From: Marsupella aquatica
Taxonomy: Eukaryota; Marchantiophyta
Assembly (NCBI GenBank): GCA_973895155.1
Contig: OZ316899.1
Span: 11,594,001 to 11,658,000, forward strand
DNA length: 64,000 nucleotides
Direction: 5' to 3'
This document shows, piece by piece, positions 55,640 through 64,000 of the stretch (positions are counted from its first letter, which is position 1; each line of letters begins with the position of its first letter). A program made the position numbers and the translations under genes. A model generated the notes under the pieces. It had not been told where the DNA came from. It made no database searches and saw nothing but the letters and a program-made list of their open reading frames with translations.

Positions 55640-56711
55640 GGAGATTTATGCAAACCTTTGGATGTGTGTCTGTGCGCTGAAGTTGAACATGCTCCCGGCT
55701 CCTGGTTTGTGTTTTGCCTCTTTGGAGAGAAGTTTTTCACGCTACAAACAATTGGAAACTTGAAGTGGGACCCCCTCTTCTTCTTCTTGTGTATTACTTC
55801 CAGCGGCACGCCAGCAGGTGTTGGACTGATGCTCACGGGTGGATGCATGGTGCACTCTGCAATGGAACGCCATCCCTGATTGGCCTTATCAAGTCTGCTG
55901 TGGGAAAATTACCTATTCACTCCCTTCGGATCTACACTACCTATCAGATTTTGTGGAACATTTGGTTGGCTAGGAATGCTCAGACTTTTGACCGGACTAG
56001 ACATAGGATTTTTGATCAGATGCTGATTATTTTGAAGACCCTGGACCACGTGACTGCTGTCGCTGCGGCTGCTTCCGTGCTTTCTCCTTCATCTTTGAGC
56101 CGCAAGCACCGGCGTCTATCGAGTGCCAAAGAACTGCTGGAGATCGAGCGCATTCACACTCTCAGACGTGGGTCGCGTCGGATTGTTTCCTCCATTGATG
56201 GCAGCCTTATGAGAGATTGATTTATACTATGTGGCTATCTGGGAGTTTTGTCTTCTCTTTTGACACCGTTACTCCCGTGATTTCCTCATACACAGTGCCA
56301 CTACCTCTCGCACTGTTTTCAATCCCTGTAGCTTATGGCTGCACCACTCTTGGTGGCCCTTACAGTTCATGCCTTTGGTTTTTTTCCTTCTCCCGCTACG
56401 GTATACACCCTCTTCTTACTAATTAGGTGGATTAATTCAGTACTAGACAATGGTTTGACACTTTACACTATTACTCTGCTGACCTACCGCGCCTTTTAGT
56501 GCTTATTCCCTAGCTGTTACTTGCTGCATGGAACACTAGTAGAATGGCTTCGTAATCTTTGCCTGATCTGGTGACCCTGGTTGAGTAACTCTTTGTTATT
56601 GCCTCCTTTGGGCGTTGAGGTTTTATGATGCCGTTTGGCCTGTTGGTTCCCCCATCCGTGGGTTTCATGCGGAATAAATGTAAAAATCCAAAATAAATAA
56701 ATAAATAAATA
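55640..56711 (+). mobile_element. L1-like LINE, 5'-truncated
   Basis: The plus strand encodes a Cys/His segment (CLCAEVEHAPGSWFVFCLFG) and then, in the frame 55714-56220, YTTYQILWNIWLARNAQTFD followed by a basic tail. This is typical of the C-terminal zf-RVT end of plant L1-type ORF2. A 3' untranslated part follows and the element ends in the A-rich repeat AATAAATAAATAAATAAAT (about 56693-56711). The reverse transcriptase domain itself is missing, as expected for a 5'-truncated copy. The start is approximate. No target duplication was recognised. Confidence 0.7.
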
Positions 56712-58042
56712 CCTGCATATGGGTTATTACGAGTAGGCCGTCGCAGCGGATTTCTCACCACATCATATGTTACCACCTCTGGTTCCTTGAGAGGGGAATT
56801 CTCCCGTCCCTGGACTGCCTGTATTGCCAACCTCTTCTCTTGCCGTTGCTTGTTCAGGGGCTGCTCGTCCTCCCCCATCTCCTCAAGTGGTGCAATGATC
56901 GGCATCCGCTCCTATATAGGCAACACTGGTGCAAAAGACTGGCTTCTTGCATATCGGCAAAGTAATTGCAGATGGTACCCTAGTCTGGATACCGCTCCTT
57001 CCCCAATACTCTGCTTCTCTTCATTCAATGCCCTCTTCAACTGCATTAAGAGATAGTCGTTGTAGTCTCGGCTTGAATTCATATTCTCCACCAAAAATAC
57101 CTGGGCTTTGCCAATTTCTGCTCTCGGCAAGGTACAATGCAACGTGACTCTCAGGAAATCAATCAGCTGCCCTATATGCGGGTTTGTACATTGATTCCTG
57201 AAGAACCCATTCTTAGTGGAAGGCCCTGGAAATGACCTGAACTGGTCATCCGGCAACGTCTTCCTCTGCTCCACCTTAGTCTTCCTTCCTGTTGGTAAAG
57301 CAAAGACGGCTTCGATAAGCGCAGGTGTTAGTTCAAACACCTTTCCATACAACAACGTCGTGTTGGAAGAAGCCTCCTAGCATCCCACAAAGTCCAACAG
57401 ATCCTCATCTGGTATCTCGATTAACCGCCATGGTAATCGGATGAATCCCTCTAAGCCAGTGTTGTTCATGTATCCCGAATACTTGTTATCCTAGATAGCA
57501 CAGAAGACCTCATCTTCTTCTCGTGCAAACTGCAGTTGTAAGTCGGCAAGTAGCCTATCTGCCCAACCCGCCATAAACTTATCCTCTATTGCCCTATCAC
57601 CAACTGGCACGGTTTCAGCCTTAGCGTGCCTCTCCGACCGGTTCCGCTTAGCTGGTGTTGCAGATGCCAAACTACCCTTACGCTTCATCTCCTCCGTTCT
57701 TGAGAACTCTCCAAGAATGGCTTCCTTGCTCCAAGCCGAAGTGTGACCCTTCAACTCCCACACTGGCTGCCCAGCATTCTTAATTGCCTCCCAAATTCCA
57801 ACGACTCGATTCTGTTGGATCAACAATTCGTCAAGCTCGGCACTGGTGGGAGTCCATGCAAATTTCTCAAGGACCTCTTCCGTTCCCGCAAAAGCCGTCT
57901 TATGAATTCCCCATAACCGCGCGAGCTCCGCCCGTTCCCTTGTTGCTCGTTCCGGCTCAACGTCTTTGTAAGTTGGTATGAGCTGCGGTGCTTCTTCAAG
58001 CAAACAACCCCAAAACTTGGCCGCTTGATTCACCGTGGTCAT
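56712..58042 (-). pseudogene. Family-B-type LTR ORF, N-terminal part
   Basis: It begins with ATG (MTTVNQAAKFWGCLLEEAPQ). It carries AELARLWGIHKTAFAG, WELKGHTSAWSKEAILGEFS, LTPALIEAVFALPTGRKTKV, FRSFPGPSTKNGFFRNQCTN and RLGYHLQLLCRYARSQSFAP, colinear with 21969-23140 of the solo LTR. A stop at about 57489 and a frame change near 57360-57490 interrupt it. A TAG at 56911 replaces the Gln of the homologous site. The coiled-coil part is missing because the copy ends at the LINE. Confidence 0.7.
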
Positions 58043-58392
58043 TCCAGCGAAAGAAAAAAGAGCTTGAGCAATTCCCTAACCACCTCCCCCGATCGATCGG
58101 CAGCTGCTTCCACCTCCCTAGGTTGATCGAACAAGCAATGAGCAAGTGTACCGAGTGTCGGTCCCCTCCCTACGAAGCCGCCTCCTGATGGCTTACCTGA
58201 TCAAGCCTAGATTAAGTCATAACCCTAATCCCACTTAATCGCGACCATTGGATCCTATCCTATCACAATCTCCCCCGAACCAGTTGCAATCGGCTTTGAT
58301 CCTTATTCTTCCCTTATTCTATCTACCTAATCTTTATTTAGCCATTATTTTAGGCTTAACTAAGTACTTCGTGATCCTGGCAAGGCATCACA
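56712..58392 (-). repeat. Family-B-type LTR, 5' part (B')
   Basis: On the minus strand the LTR starts TGTGATGCCTTGCCAGGATC at 58392, close to the start of the solo LTR (TGTGATGCCTAGACAGGAAT). About 350 bp of leader precede the ORF. The left end is cut at the LINE tail. The right border falls inside a gag reading frame, so B' inserted into the family-C element. Confidence 0.7.
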
Positions 58393-59139
58393 CATAGCAT
58401 TGTCGGTACAGGCTTGTATCCGCCGTACCATCTTCTGGAATCTTTGCAAGAACCTCCGTAGCGACTCTTTCTTCTTCATTCTAAGTTGACCCACCTTCAA
58501 CAGGGATGTGGCTTCCACTCCAATAGATCGGAACTCCTTCAAAAATGCTTGCTTGAACAAAGCCCAATCAGCTTTCACGTTGGGTAGCAACGAGATGAAC
58601 CATGGGCCTGCCTCCCCCTCATCATTCCAGGAATGATAGTGAGCTTGTGGGCAGATTCTCCATTGCCTTCAGCATTCCCTTCAAATTCTTTGATCCATTT
58701 GTCTGGGTCATCTTTTGGTCTTCCCTTGAAGGGTACGTTGAGCAGTTGCCATTGGTGCAGCTGGTCCCCGTATCAACACAGGCGGTAATGGCATTTGTTG
58801 GGCCACCGGTAACGACAGTGCTAATAGTTGTGAGATGATTTGTGGCAATGCAGTGAGCTCTGGGATCAGATTTGGCCGTAACTCAGACTGCACCAACACA
58901 AAGGGCTCCCCTTCTTCTAGCACATGATCTACGTTTGGCTCTTTGTCTGGACGTATGGCCTTGTTGTGTTGAGACCCTTCTTGCGACACACCAACTTGTT
59001 CTTCTAGCTCCCGTGGCAACCTCCTCTCTTTTGCAAGCCGTAATCGTTCTTCGGCAGCAACCCAAGAGGGCACTTGGTCCAGCTCAGGCGTACGTGAGTG
59101 TTGGGGGCTTGCTCTTCCTCCCCTTCTTCCTCTCGGCAT
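58393..59139 (-). pseudogene. gag of the family-C element
   Basis: Minus-strand frames give EEGEPFVLVQSELR, then after a frame change near 58735 DPDKWIKEFEGNAEG, LTIIPGMMRG, and after another near 58605 LPNVKADWALFKQAFLKEFR and KKKESLRRFLQRFQKMVRRI. It is closely related to the gag at 26700-27986. It is cut by B' at 58393. The rest of gag and all of pol are absent. Confidence 0.75.
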
Positions 59140-59357
59140 CCCATTGAGACCTGCATGCCAAGCTCACCCAAAATATTACCAACAAATCTTCCTCAAACAT
59201 CAACCGTTGCAAGTTGCATTGTGGTTGACGTAAAATAATAGAGTAACCAAGAAAAAGCTTCTCACGTATCAACCATCGCAAGTTGTGTTGTGGTTGATAC
59301 GCTTGAACTCCAAATAGACGTAGCTCCCCTCCTCCTACAACCAAACAAGGAGAAGGA

Positions 59358-59375
59358 TCCCCGGCAGCGGTGCCA
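59358..59375 (-). promoter_or_regulatory. Primer-binding site of the family-C element
   Basis: On the minus strand TGGCACCGCTGCCGGGGA, 19 bases after the LTR end. It is close to the site at 29296-29313. It links the long LTR on the right to the gag on the left. Confidence 0.65.
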
Positions 59376-60209
59376 AAAACAAGGACCACACTTATGTCAC
59401 CTGCTTATCAAACAATTTACACGACAAATACGTATTTACTCCTACTAAAATTGTTTGTTATCGTATGACGGGAACGTGGAGGGACGCTATTAGGATTCTA
59501 TTGCATGTAGGATGAGTATGTTTATTTCCGCTCTCGGAAATGTAATTTTTGATCAAGTCTACTGACTAGCCGCTCTGCTTTTGATCAAGTCCCATGGACT
59601 ACGCCACACACACACTCCTGCTGATCGCTGGTGGAGTGTTGTCACCACCCCCTACTCACATGGTTGACCAATCCATGCAAGGATTCCTTAGACACTTCTT
59701 GGGAAAAGAACACAATTGTGAGCCGGAAAAGATAACGCCAAATCCATATCTTTTGGCAAAACGTGGTAACACATTGCAAGGACAACCTGGCCTCCTGCCG
59801 TCTGCCCAACTCCTGCCTCACTGGGGCAAGCGCTACACCTCTACCTCACTACTTTGGCTTGATTTCCCCTTCTGGGCTAACTTCCCTAAAACCAACACTA
59901 GACTGAGTTCCCCACCCCTTCTCACTACGGGGCTCCCCCTAAATACTGAAAAAAACACCAAAGCACCCCTCACGGAGTGGCAACAATGGTGGCAACCCTA
60001 GCGGCGCCGCCAAAAACATCTAAGAGATAAACTAACCTAAAGCGTGCAGCACACACGCTGTGAAAAACCCTAGCCCACTACGGTACCAATGGTGCCTTCA
60101 CCAGTACTAACATCCAATCCGTAGTGCATGAAAAGCAAGGGCCCTACACTAGTTTGACATTGGGAATTACTCCAACTACTCAGTAAAGGAAAGAACAGGG
60201 TAGCCCTCA

Positions 60210-62660
60210 CTAGTCTTTACCGGACTCACTTACTGAACGAGGGCTCCACTCCCTGGAATCCTCACCTCCATTGCTTTCCTCACAAGGGGAGGCATCACTC
60301 CTAACCTGCCGTACCGGGGGAGTCCGTGCGGGAGTCTGACCGGAAGTGCTCCGCCTCCTCAATGCAGCCAAGGCTTGCCAAGCCTTCACATAACGTCCTT
60401 CCATAAAGCAGCCTCTTCACCTCCCTGCATCTGCAAAGGTAAGACCTGGCCGGTAGCCAAAGGAGTCCCTGGGTTTACGGATCGGGGTGGCATCCCTTGC
60501 ACGGGTATAGCGACGGAGACAGGAAACAGGTAAACAGGAATTTTTTTTCCTGTTTTTAATATGCTATTACCAGGAAAAAATCACTGTTACCAGGAAAAAT
60601 GACAATTTAAAAATGTTTCCTAAAACATGTTATTTCCCCAAAAAATTAACAATGCAACATTTTTGGCTAGCTTTGGGCGCTAGCAAAAAAAACTGGTCGA
60701 CCAAAAAAAAACAAATTTCAAAACAAATTTCCACCCATTTTCCTGTTACCAGTTATTTTTCCTGTTACCAGTTTCTGTTATTAAATCCTGTTTCCTGTTT
60801 CCTGTCTTTTGTAAAGACCTCCCTGGCACCGTGATTCCGTGACTCGGTGGAGCCTCCGCCGGTAATGATGAGGGTGATGAAATGTTGGCACCGTGACTAG
60901 CTGATACGGTGGCACCGTGACCAGCTTGGGTTTCCCGTGATGACTTACGGGTCTCCCGCAATTGTTTCTCCAACATCTTACTCTTCTCCTTCTCCTTCTT
61001 GGTCGCTTCCAACATTGGTCCGTACCGTTGAGTTACTTCTCTTACCACCATCTCAATGGCTTTTGAGATCAAATCTGGGGAGAGAGTAGGGCTAGAGGGA
61101 GATGGGCTCTTCCTCTTCCCCAGCCTCAACGTATTGTTCCTCTTGGCCCTGGTCTCAAGGAGCCCAACTTGACCCCGTAACTCCACAACTTCCTTCTTGA
61201 GCCTCTCTACCTCACCAGTGCCCCGCTTGAGCTTGGCCAATTCATCTCTCAAAACTCCCACCTCCAGCGCCTCCTTAGCCTTAGTAGATAAGGCTCCTTC
61301 CAACTGTAAAACCTGAACATGTGACTCCTTGAGTGACCTCCCTTGCTCTTGAATCACCACCTCCTTTGCCTTGCATGACCACCTCCTTCAAGGCCTGATT
61401 ACTTACTTGTAACATTTCCACCTTGGCCTGGGCTTGGTTGATAGCCTCCTTCAATGTTCGGCACAACTTAAGCCCCTCATGCACTCCATCACGAAAATCA
61501 CGTAATTTGGCCAAGTACACCTTGGCACATCGTAATCAAGAGACTCCTCTGGGTTCCCCACAAGTGACTCCAACCACTCCATAACGCTATCCTCATCTGG
61601 GTCATCTTCCGTAGTAGGTTGGGCTATTGGCTCAGACGGTGGCCCCTTCACCAGACTTCCTAATATGGTGGTGGCTATCCTCCGTATTTCCGTGGTGAAG
61701 GGTGGCACCGTTTCCCCTTCAATTCCCGGTGAGGGAAGAAGCCCTTCCCGCCTGGCCAATAGGAAATACCCCATCAAGTACATGCCTCCTCCCGTCTTCA
61801 CACTCTTAGGATCCATGGCCAATGACTTCCTCATCCCGAAATACCACCATCCGTACGTGTGACGTGGGTGAGTCTTGATGTCGTTGGCAATAGCCAACTG
61901 ATCTCCACTCATCGTCCCTGATTGCCCCCGACCAAGTACCCGCTGGTGTACCTTGGCCACAAACACCTTGTATGCTGGATCCTTGAACGTTGAGAGGGGA
62001 ATGGTAGTTACGGAAATGGGGTCCCTCACCACCTCAGCTAGTTCTTCCAATGTAAAAACACCAGGTGGCTCTACTGGCTGAAACGTGAAGTCCTGGTTGT
62101 CGAGAAATAAGAGCTTGGCCAACTCCACGTGAGGGATCAACTACTTGTTACAATGAAAATAAATCCCCTCCGTACGGCACTCCAATCCAGCCGCAATGTC
62201 CCAAGTCCTGTCGGGAGGAATCCTAATCTCTACACCCATGAAGTTGGTGAGCCCTATAGCCTAAAAAATCTCCTTGCCCTCTTCCATCACCTTGGCAGAA
62301 GTGCGGGGGTACACCCTACGGAAAACCTTCCGTACAACCGAAGTGCCAGGCGTTCTAGTTCCGGTACTCATGGCTGTTGACCCTCGTTTCTTTGCCACCT
62401 CTTTAGCAATCCGTGACGCAATGTAATCCCGGTAAGCGGCCTTGTATCTACAAATGCGAGCCGCACTGAACTCAGGCTGATCAAACATCCACACTAAAAA
62501 ATTCTACTATCACCACACCGTACAATTGCTGGCCCGTATAGCCCCCGTACCACGATCTCGAGTCCACTCTACTTCCCCTCAGCTTCACTCAACATCCCCA
62601 TCATGGAGGCCCCAAACTCCAGAACCCCCAAGCTCCAACAATTACCTAAGAGAGAGCGTT
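60210..62660 (-). pseudogene. Family-C LTR-encoded protein
   Basis: Minus-strand frames 62494-62263 (YKAAYRDYIASRIAKEVAKK), 62140-61451 (GVFTLEELAEVVRDPISVTT, TYGWWYFGMRKSL, GGGMYLMGYFLLARREGLLP, WPNYVIFVMECM) and then a coiled coil, 61360-60930 (LRDELAKLKRGTGEVERLKK, EVVELRGQVGLLE). A Ser/Pro-rich tail is interrupted by the MITE and resumes at 60404-60210. Stops occur near 62263 and 62140, with a frame change near 61450. The layout (globular block, then coiled coil) matches families A and B, although the sequence does not obviously align. No enzyme motif; function unknown. Confidence 0.55.
60503..60821. mobile_element. hAT-like MITE, copy 2
   Basis: A 319-bp element flanked by CCTTGCAC (60495-60502) and CCTGGCAC (60822-60829), an 8-bp duplication with one change. 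Subterminal CAGGAAACAGG repeats and the interior GGCTAGCTTTGGGCGCTAGC are shared with copy 1 at 8102-8396. It sits in the tail of the family-C LTR ORF. Confidence 0.85.
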
Positions 62661-62799
62661 GACCAAAAAAACAGTTGCAAGAGAGGGAGAGCTAAAAAAG
62701 AATGGGAGAAATTGCTCCCAAGGCAAAGTTGCTTTCGGCAATGGAGAAAGCAAGAGAGAGTGAAGAGGAAAAAAACAAGAAAAAACAACCCCGAGCCTC

Positions 62800-62815
62800 C
62801 TCCTTATACTCCCGG
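62800..62815 (-). promoter_or_regulatory. TATA-like box of the family-C LTR
   Basis: GGGAGTATAAGGAGGAGGC on the minus strand, about 150 bp upstream of the first ORF segment. A second candidate (CTTATAAG) lies at about 63453. Neither is certain. Confidence 0.3.
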
Positions 62816-63863
62816 CTCGCCCATACTTGCGCTCACTTGCAGCCCCCCTGGCTCGCGCCCCGGGCACCCTTTTTTCCTTGTCCTTCCCGAGCTTGACACC
62901 CAGTTGCCGTGCGCCTCCTGACATGCCTCCTATGCATCGCCCACTCGCGGGCTCACCGGCTCGCGGCCCATCCTGCCTACGCCCCGGCCACTTATGCCAT
63001 GGCATGCCATTATGGAGGGCTCACCTCCCTATGGAGGGAGCTCACCCCGGCTTCCTTATGCACCCCGGCAGCCTCACGACTGCTCCCGTGCGCCCCGTCC
63101 ACTTGCACCTCCGGCTGCCGTTGCTCCTCCTTGGCGCCCAAGAAGGGGTCCACTCACGGCCCGGCTGCCCTGCTCTCGGCCCGGCAGCCCTGCGGCCCCC
63201 TCCACCATCTTGCACTCCCTTTTGGGGGTTTTAAATCCCCCTTTACCCTTCCATTTCCTCCCCGTGCGCCCATCCTAGCTCCTTCGCGCCCCGGCAGCCT
63301 GCTCGCCCCGGCACGTGGCCCTATGCAGGGGTCCGCTCATGGCCCGGCTGCCCTCGCACTGCCACCTTTGCCCCGGCTGGCTCTTGGCTTTGGAGATTCC
63401 ACGTGGCGGCCTCAGGGCTGCCCCTTATGGGGAAGTCACCAGGTGTTGGCTCCTCCTTATAAGAGAGAGGTTTTTAAACCCATCCAAAGCCTCCCAAAGG
63501 GACAGAAAAAAACTTCCACAAATGCTTGCATAGCCACCCCCTTTAGCTACCCCTCCTCAACTAGGCCCTCTCTAATATTACCCAGGGATTGGGAAAAAGA
63601 ACAGCCGGGGTCTCCAAAATATTACTTGGTGGTACCCCCATAAGAATCCCTATTTTATTCTCCCACAACGACAAGACCCAAGAGAGCAAAGGGTCAATTA
63701 AAAAAATTAGTTCCTCCCGGGTTCAAATAGCTCTGGCCCTCCAGAGCAACATGAACACACATCGGGATGAATAACTTTTAAGAAATTAAAAAAATTAAAA
63801 ACCCTTGTATATATTGGCTTATTTATTTACATGCATCATGCCAATAACACTAACGGTGACTTT

Positions 63864-63886
63864 ATGTGACGGGGACCCCGTCACAT
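63864..63886. repeat. 23-bp palindrome at the proposed LTR-C start
   Basis: ATGTGACGGGG-A-CCCCGTCACAT: perfect 11-base arms around one base. It ends one base outside the proposed LTR border. Confidence 0.7.
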
Positions 63887-64000
63887 CTACCCCAAAGATG
63901 TTGAGGGCAAGTAGTCCGCACATCCTCCCATATTCTAGGGCTCTGGAACGTGCATAGGTGGAGTGGTTAGGAGATGTCGGCATCTCCCAACGCAGCCTTC
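63887..64000. other. Window end, nothing recognised
   Basis: No feature identified beyond the proposed LTR border. Confidence 0.4.

Larger units (their letters stand above)
59395..63885 (-). repeat. Family-C LTR, about 4.5 kb
   Basis: The left border (LTR end on the minus strand, GCAGGTGACA) is fixed by the adjacent primer-binding site. The right border is proposed at TGTGACGGGGTCCCCGTCAC (63885) by likeness to the starts of families A (TGTGACGCCG) and B (TGTGATGCC). It is less certain because no second copy is in the window. It contains a GC-rich leader, a long ORF and a MITE insertion. Confidence 0.55.

Noticed and set aside
62909-63643. 244-residue plus-strand frame
   Set aside because: Low-complexity Pro/Ala/Leu composition in GC-rich leader DNA of the family-C LTR, opposite to the element's coding strand; no motif.

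Overview
This is repeat-dense nuclear DNA of a plant (streptophyte) type. The mobile elements are plant lineages: Ty3/gypsy and Ty1/copia LTR retrotransposons, an L1-like LINE with a zf-RVT-type tail, a PIF/Harbinger transposase and hAT-like MITEs. There is also an intron-bearing fragment of ribosomal protein L5. I cannot name the species; a seed-free plant or streptophyte alga is only a guess. I see no intact housekeeping gene, no tRNA, no rRNA and no CRISPR. Nearly every coding region is broken by nonsense codons or frameshifts.

Layout. 1-300 is a fragment of family B (see below). 301-403 and 12933-15674 are two halves of one family-A retroelement. They are split by a 12.5-kb DNA transposon (413-12924) that has terminal inverted repeats, a DUF7869-type transposase pseudogene, a Ulp1-like peptidase, an FCP1/NIF-like phosphatase and a coiled-coil gene. 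A 295-bp hAT-like MITE sits inside it. 15675-18654 is a copia element cut off by the family-A piece. 18655-21592 and 26290-26475 are two halves of a family-D open reading frame, split by a 4.7-kb solo LTR of family B (21593-26289). 26700-36000 holds a gypsy gag, a SWIM zinc-finger fragment, a tRNA-type primer-binding site, a Harbinger transposase, a second FCP1-like gene and a DNA-methyltransferase-like gene. 35811-37250 is GC-rich with no gene. 37251-40020 is a chain of LTR fragments. 40661-52726 is a complete 12.07-kb gypsy element on the minus strand, flanked by the direct repeat CTCAG. 52822-55613 is host-like sequence (an RPL5 pseudogene and unrecognised exons), followed by a LINE, a second B-type LTR (56712-58392) and a family-C retroelement (58393-63885).

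The main theme is LTR retrotransposons whose very long LTRs (2.6-4.7 kb) each contain a long open reading frame downstream of a TATA box. In the full-length element the same ORF is present in both LTRs, so it belongs to the LTR and is not an extra internal gene. Families A, B and C, and probably D, share a layout: an N-terminal globular block, a low-complexity linker and a C-terminal coiled coil. The 12.5-kb DNA transposon with its cargo, and about ten copies of a 20-bp palindrome seen inside it, are the second main point.

Limits: identities were assigned by reading motifs by eye. No alignment or database search was run.
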